The notes under the pieces: generated by a model
Database searches by the model: none
What the model saw: the letters and a program-made list of their open reading frames with translations, nothing else
Told to the model about the DNA's origin: nothing
Assembly: GCF_041321155.1 (NCBI RefSeq)
Contig: NZ_JBGGWB010000001.1
Location: 1,871,501 to 1,935,500 of the forward strand
Source of the DNA: Sphingomonas sp. IW22
Lineage (GTDB): Bacteria > Pseudomonadota > Alphaproteobacteria > Sphingomonadales > Sphingomonadaceae
Direction of reading: 5' to 3'
Length of the DNA stretch: 64,000 nucleotides
Made by a program: the position numbers and the translations under genes
Shown: one piece after another, positions 26,091-36,823 of the stretch
Numbering within the stretch: the stretch's first letter is position 1
Layout: each line of letters starts with the position of its first letter

Positions 26091-28003
26091 CGGGGTCTTT
26101 CGTCGTTGAGCCGCTTGATGCGCGCCCCCACATCCGGGCGCGCAAAGATCGCGTCGGCGGGGTCGGGCAGGCGGCGGCGCCAGTTCGGATGTTCGTCGAC
26201 CGTGCCGGGCAGGTTCGGTGCCTCCTCCAGCGCCAGCAGATCCTCGACCGGAATGATGGCCAGCGCGGCGGGCGTCTCGGCCACCATGTCGATGGCCGCA
26301 TTGGCGGCGGCCGCAGAGTCGTCGGCGGTGGGTTGGGGATCAACGCTGCCGGTCGCCGCCCACATCGATGCGCGGTCGACCTCGCGTGCCTCACGCTCCG
26401 CCGCCCGGTCGCCTGCCGCACCCAGCCGTTCGCGCCAGTCGATGTCGGTGCCACGCCACCATCCGGCGATGGGGGGCAGGTCGTGCGTGCTGGTCATCGC
26501 CACGGCGGCGGCGTCCCATCGGCCCGGGGGGATGAAGGCGCCGCTCCGGTCGCGCTCGAACGGCAAAACGCGCATCCCCAGGATGCCGCGTTCGGTCAGC
26601 CGGTCGCGCAGGCCGGGGGGTACGACGCCCAGATCCTCACCGATGACGATGGCGTCATGGCGGCGGGATTCCAGCGCGATCAGCCGCAGCAGGTCGTCCT
26701 CCGGTTGCGCCAGATAGGCGCCCTCCAGCGGGGACGCGCCATCGGGCACGACCCACAACCGGCGCAGTCCTAGGGCATGGTCGATGCGAATGCCCCCGGC
26801 ATGGGCCATCGCGCTTCGCAACAGGTCGATGAACGGGCGATAGGACCGCGCGCGCAGGGCGAGGGGAGAGAAGCTGGTGATCCCCCAATTCTGACCCGCC
26901 GCCTGAAACGCGTCGGGCGGCGCGCCGATGCCGATGCCCAGCATCAGTTCGTCGCCCCGGCTCCACGCATGGCTGCCGCCCTTGTCGATACCCACGGCAA
27001 TATCGCCGACCAGCCCGATTGCCATGTCGGCGGCGGCGTTGGCGGCTTGCGCCAGCCCGGCTTCGGCACGCCATTGCAGGAACAGGTGGAAGCGGACCTC
27101 CTCCCCATGATCGCGGGCGAATTCAGCGACCTGTGGGCTGTCCGGGCGGCGATAGGCTTCGGGCCAATCCTGCCACCCGCGCGCGCCGCCCTGTGCGTGG
27201 AAATGGGCGTAAAGCGCCTCGAACATCGCGTGTTGGCGCAAGCCGTCATCGGCCCCGGCGACATAGGCGGCAAAGTCATCGCTGCCGCCCATCGCGGCGA
27301 AATCCTGTCGCAGCGCGGCCATCTTCGCCGCCACTGCTTCGGGCCAGTCGATCAGTGCCCGGCCATCCGCCGCCAGCGGCGTGCGCGTCGGCGCATACCA
27401 TCCATTCAGGAAGCGGCGGCTGGAGGGGGAATAGGGGCTGTAACGGCTGGGATCGGCAGTGAAAAGCGCGTGGACCGGGCTGAGCATCAGCGCGTCCGCA
27501 CCCGCATTGGCCGCTTGCGCCGCGAAATCGGCCAGCGCCGCCATGTCGCCGAATCCGCCCGCGCCGGCCAGCGAATAAAGCTGCACCGCCAGCCCCCAAT
27601 ATCGCCGCTCGGCAGCGGGCGTCACGCCGCTTGCGGGGGTGACGATCAGGTCCAGCGTGCCGCCATCATGCTCCAGCGTGTGATAGCCGGTTACGTCGAC
27701 GACCGGCGCGGCATCGAGGTCGAGGTCGCGCGCGCCCCCATCCTCCAGATGCAGCCGCGCGTGACCCGACAGCCCCTCGACCGCAGCCCCCGCATCGACC
27801 ACGCGGCACGTCTCCGCCGCGGCCATTTGTGCTTGCGCCAGGCTTTCGCGACATTGCGACACGCTGGCGCAGGGCAGACCAAGGCCGCTCAGCACCGCAC
27901 GCAGGCTTTCGGGCGAAACACGCCGCGCGACGCCGTCGGCATCCTCCCAGTCGATCAGGATACCGGCGGCCTGTGCCAGCGCTTCGGTCGCGGCGTCGTG
28001 CAT
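26087..28003 (-). CDS. malQ: 4-alpha-glucanotransferase (amylomaltase)
   Basis: A 638-residue GH77 enzyme that transfers glucan chains between maltodextrins. Typical GH77 segments are LYSLAGAGGFGDMAALADFA, SPYSPSSRRFLN, the nucleophile region IRIDHALGLRRLWVVP, VIGEDLGVVPPGLRDRL and TSTHDLPPIAGWWRG. In this operon it lengthens and shuffles the short chains left by GlgX, feeding TreY. The ATG at 28003 overlaps the treZ stop by one base (TGATG). A GTG at 28015 is an alternative that would add four residues; neither has a good ribosome site, which fits translational coupling. Confidence 0.94.
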   Translation of the reverse strand: MHDAATEALAQAAGILIDWEDADGVARRVSPESLRAVLSGLGLPCASVSQCRESLAQAQMAAAETCRVVDAGAAVEGLSGHARLHLEDGGARDLDLDAAPVVDVTGYHTLEHDGGTLDLIVTPASGVTPAAERRYWGLAVQLYSLAGAGGFGDMAALADFAAQAANAGADALMLSPVHALFTADPSRYSPYSPSSRRFLNGWYAPTRTPLAADGRALIDWPEAVAAKMAALRQDFAAMGGSDDFAAYVAGADDGLRQHAMFEALYAHFHAQGGARGWQDWPEAYRRPDSPQVAEFARDHGEEVRFHLFLQWRAEAGLAQAANAAADMAIGLVGDIAVGIDKGGSHAWSRGDELMLGIGIGAPPDAFQAAGQNWGITSFSPLALRARSYRPFIDLLRSAMAHAGGIRIDHALGLRRLWVVPDGASPLEGAYLAQPEDDLLRLIALESRRHDAIVIGEDLGVVPPGLRDRLTERGILGMRVLPFERDRSGAFIPPGRWDAAAVAMTSTHDLPPIAGWWRGTDIDWRERLGAAGDRAAEREAREVDRASMWAATGSVDPQPTADDSAAAANAAIDMVAETPAALAIIPVEDLLALEEAPNLPGTVDEHPNWRRRLPDPADAIFARPDVGARIKRLNDERPR

Positions 28004-29718
28004 CACGACAGCCACGCGGCAAAGGCGGCGGGCGGGATCGTGCCGCCTGCGGGCGCGTCACCCACGACCGCCAGCGGCGCGCCGTTCGGCAGATCGACCG
28101 CGACGGGCGCATCGCCCAGATTGAGAGCGATGGTCAGCACCCGCGCCCCCAACCGCCACTGCGCGCGCACCGCCCGCTCGCCAATGGCCGCAGCGCCGAG
28201 AGCCTCGGCATCGTCCAGTGCGGGCACGATATGCGCGTGGCGCAGCCCAAGCAGCTCGGCATAGAGCGTCCGCCACGCCGCCGCGTCGGGTCCGGGTTCG
28301 GGGCGCGACTGCTCGAACGTCGCGCGGGCATTGGGATCGGGAATGGCGGCCCGCGCCTGCGGATCGGAAAAGCCGGGAAAGGCCGCGAACTCGCCGCGCC
28401 GCCCCTCTCGCACCGCGTCCGCCAGTTCGTCGTGAAAATCCGTGAAGAACAGGAACGGTGATTCCGACCCCGTCTCGTCACCCATGAAGGTGAGCGGGAT
28501 TTGCGGGCACAGCAGCAACAGGCCCGTGGCTGCGCGCAGCCGTGCGGCATCGGTCAGCAGCGTCAGCCGTTCGCCCAGTGCGCGATTGCCGATCTGGTCA
28601 TGGTTCTGAAGGAAGCTGACGAAGCGGATCGGGGACAGATGGGCGCTGGGCATCCCGCGCGCGCGACCCTTCTGGTTGGGCGAACCTTGCCCCTGATAGA
28701 TGAAACCTTCGGCCAGGCACTGGGCGAGCTTCTCCGCCGGCGCCTCGGCAAAGTCGCGATAATAGCCATGTTCTTCGCCGGTCAGCAGGACGTGCATCAC
28801 ATTGTGGAAATCGTCGTTCCACTGCGCGTCGTACGCTCCGTCCAGCTTGCCCGCGTCATTATGCTCGTTTTCCAGCACCAGATGGACGTGCCGGTCGGGA
28901 AAGGCGCCGCGCACTTCGCCCGCCAGCCGGTCGAGAAACGCATCGTCGCCGATGGCGTGCACCGCATCCAGCCGCAGCCCGTCGAAACGGAACTCACCCA
29001 ACCAATAGAGCGCGTTGTCGATGAAGAAGCGCGCCACCGCCTCCCGCTGAAAATCGATCGCGCCGCCCCATGGCGTGTGAAGATCGGCCTTGAAGAAGTC
29101 GGGTGCATAGGCGGGCAGGTAATTCCCGTCCGGCCCGAAGTGATTATAGACCACGTCCAGCAGCACCATCAGCCCATGGCCATGCGCCGCGTCGATCAGC
29201 GCCTTCAGATTGTCCGGGCCGCCATAGGCGGCGGTCGGGGCATAGGGCAGCACCCCGTCATAACCCCAGTTGCGCGTGCCGCCACAGGTCGCAAGCGGCA
29301 TCAGCTCGATCGCGGTGAAGCCGAGTGCGGCAATGTCCGCCAACCGATCCGCAACCCCCGCATAGCCGCCGAGCGTGCCGACATGCACTTCCTGCACCGC
29401 CGCCTCACGCCATGGCCGCCCGCGCCAGTCGGCGTTCGTCCAGCGATAGCTGTCGGGCGCGGGGATGATGCTCCAGCCGTGAACATCCCCCGCCTGTGCG
29501 CGTGACGCGGGATCGGGCACCGACTGTCCATCCGACAGGACGAAGCGATAATGCGCGCCGGGGGCGGCGGTGGTGTCGCCTTCGAACCAGCCGTCGGCCG
29601 TCGCCGTCATAGCGATCGGCGCCGCGCCTTCGATCTCCAGCGTCAGCGCCTCGACGCCCGGCGCCCAGATCGAAAAGCGCGTGCCGCCATCGGCCAGCGG
29701 TTGCGGTCCCCATTTCAT
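28003..29718 (-). CDS. treZ: Malto-oligosyltrehalose trehalohydrolase
   Basis: A 571-residue GH13 enzyme that cuts trehalose from the end of the TreY product. The N-terminal beta-sandwich begins TRFSIWAPGVEALTLEIEG. The barrel shows DVVYNHFGPDGNYL, the nucleophile region FDGLRLDAVHAIGD, the acid in LVLENEHNDAGKLDGAYDA and the FLQNHDQIGNRALGERL histidine region, a TreZ-specific combination. It lies between glgX and malQ, overlapping glgX by 4 bases and touching malQ. Its cytoplasmic product, trehalose, is a stress protectant. Confidence 0.95.
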   Translation of the reverse strand: MKWGPQPLADGGTRFSIWAPGVEALTLEIEGAAPIAMTATADGWFEGDTTAAPGAHYRFVLSDGQSVPDPASRAQAGDVHGWSIIPAPDSYRWTNADWRGRPWREAAVQEVHVGTLGGYAGVADRLADIAALGFTAIELMPLATCGGTRNWGYDGVLPYAPTAAYGGPDNLKALIDAAHGHGLMVLLDVVYNHFGPDGNYLPAYAPDFFKADLHTPWGGAIDFQREAVARFFIDNALYWLGEFRFDGLRLDAVHAIGDDAFLDRLAGEVRGAFPDRHVHLVLENEHNDAGKLDGAYDAQWNDDFHNVMHVLLTGEEHGYYRDFAEAPAEKLAQCLAEGFIYQGQGSPNQKGRARGMPSAHLSPIRFVSFLQNHDQIGNRALGERLTLLTDAARLRAATGLLLLCPQIPLTFMGDETGSESPFLFFTDFHDELADAVREGRRGEFAAFPGFSDPQARAAIPDPNARATFEQSRPEPGPDAAAWRTLYAELLGLRHAHIVPALDDAEALGAAAIGERAVRAQWRLGARVLTIALNLGDAPVAVDLPNGAPLAVVGDAPAGGTIPPAAFAAWLS

Positions 29719-31817
29719 TCGATCGGCCCCGTTGCATGGATCAGCACGGCAGAGCGGTCGCGGACCTGCACCGTTGCTTCGGTCAGGTCATATTCGCCGA
29801 TGCCGGTATCGGCGCTGTCCACCAGCAGGCGGCGATGATGATGCGGCGCGGGCAGCGTGAATTCGAGCGTCGATTCCGACCCGTTCATCAGCATCGTGAT
29901 CGCTTCGAATCCGCCATCCTCGGCAATGCGCGCGCGGCGCATCACCAGCGCCTTGCCGTGCGGATTCTCCCAATCCTCCGGTGACAGGGCGTTGCCGCGT
30001 TCGTCGAACCAGTCGATGTTGCGGATGCCGGGCGCGATCTCCTCGCCATACAGGAACGCCGCCGACCGGACGAGCGGGTAATGCTTGCGGATCAGGATCA
30101 GGCGGCGGACGAAGTGGGACAGGCTTTGTCCCTCCTCGCTGGCCGCCTGGCTCCAGTCGAGCCAGCTGATCTCGTTATCCTGGCAATAGGCGTTGTTGTT
30201 GCCGAACTGCGTCCGCCCGAATTCGTCACCGGCCAGCAGCATCGGCGTGCCGAGCGAGGCAAGCAGCGTGATCAGCATCGACCGGCGCACGCGTTCGCGC
30301 ACCGAATTGATTGCCGGATCGTCGCTCGGCCCCTCAGCGCCCCAGTTGCACGACAGGTTTTCGGAATGGCCGTCGCGATTATCCTCGCCATTCGCCTCGT
30401 TATGCCGGTGTTCGTACCGGGTGATGTCGGTCAGCGGCTGGCCGTCATGGCTGGCGACGAAGTTGACGCTGGCCCATGGGCGGCGCGCGCGGCGATCGAA
30501 CAGGTCGCCCGACCCGGCAATGCGCGCGGCGAACTCCCCGCGCACGCCCTCATCCCCGCGCCAGAAACGGCGGGTGGAATCGCGGAACTTGTCGTTCCAT
30601 TCGGCAAAGCCGGGCGGATGGTTGCCCAACTGATAGCCGCCCGGCCCAATGTCCCATGGTTCTGAGATCAGCTTGACGCGGCCAAGCACCGGGTCCTGCC
30701 GCAACGTGTCAAAGAACGACGCCCCGGGGTCGAACGCACCATCCCCCGTTCGCCCCAGCGTCGCGCCCAGATCAAAGCGAAAGCCGTCGATACGGAAACT
30801 CTCGACCCAGTAGCGAAGCGAGTCGGTCACCAGCTGCAACACGCGCGGCTGGTCGAGGTTGAAGGTGTTGCCGGTGCCGGTATCGTTCACGCAGTAACGC
30901 GGATTGTCCTTTTGCAGCCGGTAATAGGTCGCATTGTCCAGACCGCGAAAACACATGGTCTGGCCCATTTCGCTGCCTTCGGCGGTGTGGTTGTACACCA
31001 CGTCCAGAATGACCTCGATCCCCGCTGCGTGCAGTCGCCGGACCGACAGGCGCAGGTCGTCGGCATCGCCCGAACCAAGGTAGCGCGATTCCGGCGCGAA
31101 GAAGGCCAGGGTGTTGTAGCCCCAATAATTGACCAGCCCCTTTTCCTTCAGGAACCGGTCCTGCACGAACCCGTGGATCGGCATCAACTCGATCGCGGTG
31201 ATGCCCAGCCGCTTCAGATGCGCGATGACGTCCGGGTGGCTCAGCGCGCGATAGGTGCCGCGTTCGGACGCAGGCACGGTTTCCATCAGCTGCGTCAGGC
31301 CCTTTACATGCGCCTCGTAAATGACCGTTTCCGCCCAGGGGGTGTTCGGGCGGCGATCGTCACCCCAGTCGAAACTGTCGGAAACCACCACCGATTTGGG
31401 CATGGCGGGTGCGCTGTCGCGGCGGTCGAAGCTCAGGTCCGCGCGTGACGAATTGACGCGATAGCCGTGCAGCGCGTCGCTCCACCGCACTCGACCGAAT
31501 GTCCGCCGGGTATAAGGGTCGAGCAGCAGCTTGTTCGGGTTGAACCGGTGCCCCTGTTCCGGTTCATAAGGGCCATGTGCGCGAAAGCCGTAAAGCAGGC
31601 CGGGCCGCGCATCGGGCAGGTAGCCGTGCCAGATTTCATCGGTCCATTCGGGCAGTTCCAGCCGTGCGATCTCCCGCCGTCCGCTTTCGTCGAACAGGCA
31701 CAGTTCGATCTTTTCGGCATGGGCCGAAAACACGGCGAAGTTCACGCCAAGACCGTCAAAGGTCGCGCCCAGCGGATAGGGTACGCCGCTGCTCAGGCGG
31801 TCGGGGATTCGGGTCAA
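29715..31817 (-). CDS. glgX: Glycogen debranching enzyme (isoamylase type)
   Basis: A 700-residue GH13 debranching enzyme that hydrolyses alpha-1,6 branch points of glycogen. The N-terminal CBM48-like domain begins PLGATFDGLGVNFAVFSAHA. The barrel carries DVVYNHTAEGSEMGQTMCF, the nucleophile region IDGFRFDLGATLGR, the acid region LISEPWDIGPGGYQLG and VNFVASHDGQPLTD. It is 4 bases downstream of glgB and overlaps treZ by 4 bases, so it is second in the operon. It supplies linear maltodextrins for MalQ, TreY and TreZ. Confidence 0.95.
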   Translation of the reverse strand: MTRIPDRLSSGVPYPLGATFDGLGVNFAVFSAHAEKIELCLFDESGRREIARLELPEWTDEIWHGYLPDARPGLLYGFRAHGPYEPEQGHRFNPNKLLLDPYTRRTFGRVRWSDALHGYRVNSSRADLSFDRRDSAPAMPKSVVVSDSFDWGDDRRPNTPWAETVIYEAHVKGLTQLMETVPASERGTYRALSHPDVIAHLKRLGITAIELMPIHGFVQDRFLKEKGLVNYWGYNTLAFFAPESRYLGSGDADDLRLSVRRLHAAGIEVILDVVYNHTAEGSEMGQTMCFRGLDNATYYRLQKDNPRYCVNDTGTGNTFNLDQPRVLQLVTDSLRYWVESFRIDGFRFDLGATLGRTGDGAFDPGASFFDTLRQDPVLGRVKLISEPWDIGPGGYQLGNHPPGFAEWNDKFRDSTRRFWRGDEGVRGEFAARIAGSGDLFDRRARRPWASVNFVASHDGQPLTDITRYEHRHNEANGEDNRDGHSENLSCNWGAEGPSDDPAINSVRERVRRSMLITLLASLGTPMLLAGDEFGRTQFGNNNAYCQDNEISWLDWSQAASEEGQSLSHFVRRLILIRKHYPLVRSAAFLYGEEIAPGIRNIDWFDERGNALSPEDWENPHGKALVMRRARIAEDGGFEAITMLMNGSESTLEFTLPAPHHHRRLLVDSADTGIGEYDLTEATVQVRDRSAVLIHATGPIE

Positions 31818-31821
31818 GGGG

Positions 31822-33975
31822 TCAGGCTCCTTCGCGGCGCAGGATCAGGGTGGCAAGCGGCGGCAGGGTCAGGCGCAGGGAATGCGGCTGGCCGTGCGCC
31901 GGATGTTCTTCGGTCGACAGCGTTTCGGCATGACCGATGCCGCTGCCGCCATAGCGGGGGGCATCGGTGTTCATGATCTCCCGCCAGTTGCCGGTGTCCA
32001 CGCCGACGCGGTAATCGTGCCGCGGCACCGGCGTCATGTTGACCACGCACAGCAGCGGCGGCGCGCCGTAATGGGAGCAGCGGTGAAAGGCGAAGACGCT
32101 GTTTTCCGCGTCGTCGCTCACTGCCCATGCAAAGCCGCGTTCATCCGCATCGCTTTGATGCAGCGAACCTTCGGCGCGGTAGAGCGCGTTCAGGTCGCGA
32201 ACCAGCGCCTGCACGCCCGCATGGTCGGCCTGGCCCAGCGCGGCCCAGTCCAGTTCGCCGTCATGGTGCCATTCGTGCCACTGGGCGATCTCCCCGCCCA
32301 TGAACAGCAGCTTCTTGCCCGGATGCGCCCACATGAAACCCAGATAGGCGCGCAGATTGGCGAATTTCTGCCAGCGGTCGCCAGGCATCTTGGCGATCAG
32401 CGATCCCTTGCCATGCACCACCTCGTCATGGCTGAGCGGCAGGATGAAGCGTTCGGAAAAGGCATATACCGGGCCGAACGTCATTTCGCCGTGATGCCAG
32501 CGGCGATTGATCGGGTCCTCCTCCATGTAACGCAGGGTGTCGTTCATCCACCCCATGTTCCATTTATACTGGAAGCCCAGCCCGCCATGGTCAGGCTCAG
32601 CGGTAACGCCGGGGAAGGCGGTCGATTCCTCCGCAATGGTGATCGCGCCGGGGCAGCGTTCGCGCACGGCCGCGTTCATGCGCCGCAGGAAATCGATCGA
32701 TTCCAGATTCTCGCGGCCGCCATGCATGTTGGGCACCCATTCGCCCGCCCGCCGGCTATAATCGCGGTACAGCATCGACGCGACGGCATCGACCCGCAGA
32801 CCGTCGACATGGAAATGTTCCAGCCACCACAGGGCGGATGCGATCAGCATTCCCGCAACCTCGCGCCGCCCAAGGTTGAAGATCAGCGTGTTCCAATCGG
32901 GATGATATCCCTCGCGCGGGTCGGCATGTTCGTACAGCGCGGTGCCGTCGAACCGTTCCAGCCCGTGCGCGTCCGACGGGAAATGCGCGGGCACCCAATC
33001 CAGGATCACGCCGATCCCGGCGCCGTGGCAACGATCGACGAAGCGCGCAAACTGTTCGGGCGTGCCGTACCGCGCGCTGGGCGCAAAGGGCGACAGCGGC
33101 TGATAACCCCATGATCCGCCGAACGGATGCTCGGCGATCGGCATCAGTTCGACATGGGTAAAGCCCATTTCGGTCAGATAGGGGATCAGCTGATCCGCCA
33201 GCTGGTCCCAGTCATGCGTCCCGCCATGCCACGGGCGGCGCCACGAACCGGCATGGAGTTCATAGACCGAAATCGGCGCGCCGGGATGCTGACGCTCCCC
33301 ACGCGTTGCCATCCAGTCGGCGTCACTCCAGCTGAACGTGGGGGCAGGGGCCACCACGGATGCCGTCGCGGGCGGACATTCGGTCGCGCGCGCCAGTGGA
33401 TCGGCCTTGTCCCGTCGCACGCCGTCGGCGCCGATCACCGCATATTTGTATGAAGCACCCGCGCCGACGCCGGGCACGAACAGCTCCCACACCCCGCCAT
33501 CATGGCGCAGCCGCATCGGCAGCCGCCGCGCATCCCAGCTGCAAAAGTCGCCGATCACGCTGACGCTGTGCGCGCTGGGCGCCCAGACGGCGAAGCGCGT
33601 GCCCGCCACGCCGTCCACCGTATCGGGATTGGCCCCCAGCCGCAGTGCCAGCTCCCAATGCGTACCTTCGCGCAGCAGATGCAGGTCAAGCCCGCCCAGT
33701 TGCGGCGGAAAGGCATAAGGGTCTGCCCCCTCGCTTACGCCGCCGCCCGGCCAGCAGGCGCGCAGGCGATAGGGGCCGCCACGATGCTCCGCGACGAACA
33801 GGCCATCGACCCCGCCCGGCGTCATTTCGACAGCACCGTCCGACGAAATAAGAGACACGGCATCCGCGCCGGGAAGATAGACGCGCACCACCCCATCATG
33901 CGCCCCAAGATACGCAAAGGGATCGCGCAGCCAGTCCAATCTCTCGCCGTCCGACCGTGCCACATTCACCCCCAT
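31822..33975 (-). CDS. glgB: 1,4-alpha-glucan branching enzyme
   Basis: A 717-residue branching enzyme, close to the usual length, that makes alpha-1,6 branches in glycogen. Two N-terminal beta-domains come first ([20 protein letters not shown]). The GH13 barrel has [20 protein letters not shown], the nucleophile region [19 protein letters not shown], the acid in [16 protein letters not shown] and [16 protein letters not shown]. It is the first gene of the reverse operon. The promoter must lie in the 119-base gap shared with glgC. Gene order glgB-glgX with divergent glgC-glgA gives one glycogen regulon. Confidence 0.96.
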   Translation of the reverse strand: MGVNVARSDGERLDWLRDPFAYLGAHDGVVRVYLPGADAVSLISSDGAVEMTPGGVDGLFVAEHRGGPYRLRACWPGGGVSEGADPYAFPPQLGGLDLHLLREGTHWELALRLGANPDTVDGVAGTRFAVWAPSAHSVSVIGDFCSWDARRLPMRLRHDGGVWELFVPGVGAGASYKYAVIGADGVRRDKADPLARATECPPATASVVAPAPTFSWSDADWMATRGERQHPGAPISVYELHAGSWRRPWHGGTHDWDQLADQLIPYLTEMGFTHVELMPIAEHPFGGSWGYQPLSPFAPSARYGTPEQFARFVDRCHGAGIGVILDWVPAHFPSDAHGLERFDGTALYEHADPREGYHPDWNTLIFNLGRREVAGMLIASALWWLEHFHVDGLRVDAVASMLYRDYSRRAGEWVPNMHGGRENLESIDFLRRMNAAVRERCPGAITIAEESTAFPGVTAEPDHGGLGFQYKWNMGWMNDTLRYMEEDPINRRWHHGEMTFGPVYAFSERFILPLSHDEVVHGKGSLIAKMPGDRWQKFANLRAYLGFMWAHPGKKLLFMGGEIAQWHEWHHDGELDWAALGQADHAGVQALVRDLNALYRAEGSLHQSDADERGFAWAVSDDAENSVFAFHRCSHYGAPPLLCVVNMTPVPRHDYRVGVDTGNWREIMNTDAPRYGGSGIGHAETLSTEEHPAHGQPHSLRLTLPPLATLILRREGA

Positions 33976-34040
33976 GTTGCGCCATCGAACGCCGCATCCG
34001 GCAATAAGTGCCGCAACGCGTAATTTATCGTGGATCCAGT

Positions 34041-34067
34041 GGAACCGCAGCAGCGTCGCGGCGCTTC
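34041..34067 (+). promoter_or_regulatory. Candidate EcfG (general stress) promoter of glgC-glgA
   Basis: GGAAC (34041-34045), a 16-base spacer, then CGCTTC (34062-34067). The alphaproteobacterial EcfG/SigT pattern is GGAAC-N16/17-CGTT, so the -35 is perfect and the -10 is one base off. It lies 28 bases before the glgC ATG, so the leader would be very short. The idea is supported by glycogen and trehalose being stress-linked, but the match is imperfect. Confidence 0.3.
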
Positions 34068-34094
34068 ACCTTTGACTGGCAAAGGGGGAACGAC

Positions 34095-35363
34095 ATGCCG
34101 CCAAGTGCAACGTTGAGAGGTCTGGTCACGCGGCAGGCGATGGCAATCGTCCTTGCCGGCGGTCGCGGCAGCCGATTGATGGAACTGACCGACATCCGGG
34201 CAAAGCCCGCCGTCTATTTCGGCGGAAAGACGCGGATCATCGACTTCGCCCTGTCGAACGCCCTCAATTCCGGTATTCCCCGTATCGGCGTGGCGACGCA
34301 GTACAAGGCGCACAGCCTGATCCGCCATCTGCAAAACGGCTGGAGCTTCTTTCGCAACGAACGCAACGAAAGCTTCGACATCCTGCCCGCCAGCCAGCGC
34401 GTGTCGGAAGAGAACTGGTATCTCGGCACTGCCGACGCGGTTTATCAGAACCTCGACATCATCGGCAGCTATGCGCCGAAATACATCCTCGTCCTGGCCG
34501 GCGACCATATCTACAAGCAGGACTACGGCGTGATGCTGGAAGAGCATTGCGAAACCGGCGCCAGTGTCACCGTCGGCTGTGTCGAAGTGCCGCGCATGGA
34601 GGCAACGGCGTTCGGCGTCATGCATGTCGATGATAACGACCGCATCATCGACTTCCTCGAAAAGCCCGCCGATCCGCCGTCGATGCCGGGCCATCCCGAC
34701 CTCGCCCTCGCCAGCATGGGCATCTATGTGTTCGAGACGGAGTTCCTGGCGCAGGTGCTGCGGGAGGATGCCGCCGATCCCAACAGCAACCACGATTTCG
34801 GCAAGGACATCGTGCCGAAACTGGTTCGCGACGGGAATGCGCGCGCGCACCATTTCGGTCGCTCGGCCCTTCGCTCCGGGCCTGAGGCGGAGCCTTACTG
34901 GCGCGATGTCGGCACGCTGGACGCCTATTTCGCGGCCAATATCGACCTGACCAACACCGTGCCCGAACTGGACCTGTACGACCGCGAATGGCCGATCTGG
35001 ACCTATTCGGAAATGACCGCCCCGGCCAAGTTCGTCCATGACGAGGACGGACGCCGGGGAGAGGCGATCTCCTCGCTCGTCTCCGGCGATTGCGTCGTGT
35101 CGGGCGCGTCGTTGCGCCATTCGCTGCTCTTTACCGGTTGTCGCATCAACAGCTATTCGGCCATCGAGAACGCGGTGCTGATGCCGCGAGTGAAGGTGGG
35201 CCGATCGGTGCGACTGAAGAACGTCATCATCGACCGGGGCGTCGAGATTCCAACAGGCATGGTCATCGGCGAAGACCCGGTGCTGGACGCAAAGCGGTTT
35301 CGGCGGACCGAAAACGGCATCTGCCTGGTCACCGCGCGGATGATCGAGGCGCTGGATCGCTGA
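34095..35363 (+). CDS. glgC: Glucose-1-phosphate adenylyltransferase
   Basis: A 422-residue ADP-glucose pyrophosphorylase making the glucosyl donor for glycogen synthase. It has the nucleotide loop [12 protein letters not shown], then [31 protein letters not shown], the [14 protein letters not shown] region with the metal Asp, and C-terminal beta-helix repeats ending in [14 protein letters not shown]. Length matches the bacterial family (about 430). ATG 34095 follows AAAGGGGGA; the open frame upstream is ignored. The stop overlaps the glgA start by one base (TGATG). Confidence 0.96.
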   Translation: MPPSATLRGLVTRQAMAIVLAGGRGSRLMELTDIRAKPAVYFGGKTRIIDFALSNALNSGIPRIGVATQYKAHSLIRHLQNGWSFFRNERNESFDILPASQRVSEENWYLGTADAVYQNLDIIGSYAPKYILVLAGDHIYKQDYGVMLEEHCETGASVTVGCVEVPRMEATAFGVMHVDDNDRIIDFLEKPADPPSMPGHPDLALASMGIYVFETEFLAQVLREDAADPNSNHDFGKDIVPKLVRDGNARAHHFGRSALRSGPEAEPYWRDVGTLDAYFAANIDLTNTVPELDLYDREWPIWTYSEMTAPAKFVHDEDGRRGEAISSLVSGDCVVSGASLRHSLLFTGCRINSYSAIENAVLMPRVKVGRSVRLKNVIIDRGVEIPTGMVIGEDPVLDAKRFRRTENGICLVTARMIEALDR

Positions 35364-36823
35364 TGGTGCTGCGCCTGCTGTCGGTCACGTCCGAACTCTA
35401 TCCGATCATCAAGACCGGCGGGCTGGCCGACGTGGCCGGGGCGTTGCCAGCCGCGTTGGAAAAGGCGGGGGTCGATACGACGACGCTGGTTCCCGGCCAC
35501 CCGGCCGTCATCGATGCGCTTTCGGGGGCGGTGCCGCTCCACCACTATAACGCGCTGATGGGCGGGCAGGCGACGTTGCTGCGCGGGTCGGCGGCGGGGC
35601 TGGACGTGATCGTCCTTGACGCACCGCATCTCTTCGATCGACCGGGCAACCCCTATCTTGGTCCCGATGGTCGCGACTGGCCCGACAATGCGCTTCGCTA
35701 CGGCGCCTTCGCCCGTGCCGCCGCCGATCTAGCGGGCGGGCGCGTGGCCGGGTTCGACGTTGACGTGGTGCAACTTCACGACTGGCAGGCGGGTCTGGCC
35801 GCCGCCTATCTCCATTACGATCCGCCCGCGCGCCGTCCGGGGGTTGTCGCCACCATTCACAACCTGGCCTTTCAGGGCATTTTCCCTGCCTATCTACTCG
35901 GTTCGCTTGGATTGCCGGCTGAGGCGTTTTCGCTGGACGGGGTCGAATATCACGGCTCGATCAGCTTTCTGAAAGCTGGGCTGATCTTTGCCGATCGCAT
36001 CACGACCGTTTCCCCCACCTATGCCGCCGAAATCATGGAGGAGGACGCGGGCATGGGCCTGGATGGCCTGCTTGCCGGACGGGCCGATATCGTGTCGGGC
36101 ATTCTGAACGGGATCGACACCGATGTCTGGAACCCGGCCGAAGACCCGGCGCTTGCCGCACCGTTCAGCGCCGCGACCCTGTCCGCGCGTGGCGCGAACA
36201 AGGCGGCGTTGCAGCGCGACCTGGGGTTGGACATCGACCCGCGCGCCTTCCTGATCGGGTCCGTCGGGCGCCTGACCGAACAAAAGGGCATGGACCTGTT
36301 GCTCGCGCTGTTGCCCGAACTGGTCGGGCACGGCGCCCAGCTTGCCCTGTTGGGCAGCGGCGACCGCGATCTGGAAGCGGCGCTGCGAACGCTGGCACAG
36401 ACGCATCCTGGACGGATCGGTTGTCATATCGGCTATGACGAGGGGCTGGCGCACCGGATTGAGGCGGGGGCCGACATCTTCCTGATGCCGTCGCGTTTCG
36501 AACCCTGTGGCCTGACCCAGATGTACGCCCTGCGCTATGGCGCGGTGCCGGTAGTGGCGCGCGTCGGCGGGCTGGCCGATACCGTGATCGACGCCGGACC
36601 CTATGCGCTGGCGCAGCGCGTCGCGACCGGTTTTCAGTTCGCGCCCGGATCGCTCGGTTCGACGCGCGCGGCGTTGATGCGGGCAATGGCGATGCACCGC
36701 GATGCGCCCGATGCCTGGGCGCGGCTTCAGCGCAACGGCATGGCCACCGACTGTTCATGGACCACACCGGCGCGCCAATATGCCGCGCTGTTTCGGTCGA
36801 TCAGCCCGTCGTCTTTGGCTTGA
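35363..36823 (+). CDS. glgA: Glycogen synthase (ADP-glucose)
   Basis: A 486-residue GT5 glycosyltransferase that elongates alpha-1,4-glucan from ADP-glucose. The ADP-glucose motif IIKTGGLADVAGALP is at the N-terminus, followed by QLHDWQAGLAAAYL and TIHNLAFQG. The C-terminal domain has SVGRLTEQKGMDLLLAL and the GT5 donor motif PSRFEPCGLTQMYALRYG. Coupled to glgC by the one-base overlap. Its 3' end overlaps the convergent DUF2934-like gene by 23 bases. Confidence 0.96.
   Translation: MVLRLLSVTSELYPIIKTGGLADVAGALPAALEKAGVDTTTLVPGHPAVIDALSGAVPLHHYNALMGGQATLLRGSAAGLDVIVLDAPHLFDRPGNPYLGPDGRDWPDNALRYGAFARAAADLAGGRVAGFDVDVVQLHDWQAGLAAAYLHYDPPARRPGVVATIHNLAFQGIFPAYLLGSLGLPAEAFSLDGVEYHGSISFLKAGLIFADRITTVSPTYAAEIMEEDAGMGLDGLLAGRADIVSGILNGIDTDVWNPAEDPALAAPFSAATLSARGANKAALQRDLGLDIDPRAFLIGSVGRLTEQKGMDLLLALLPELVGHGAQLALLGSGDRDLEAALRTLAQTHPGRIGCHIGYDEGLAHRIEAGADIFLMPSRFEPCGLTQMYALRYGAVPVVARVGGLADTVIDAGPYALAQRVATGFQFAPGSLGSTRAALMRAMAMHRDAPDAWARLQRNGMATDCSWTTPARQYAALFRSISPSSLA

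Noticed and set aside
34008..34094. Upstream start for glgC
   Set aside because: No ribosome site; the family N-terminus and AAAGGGGGA point to ATG 34095.
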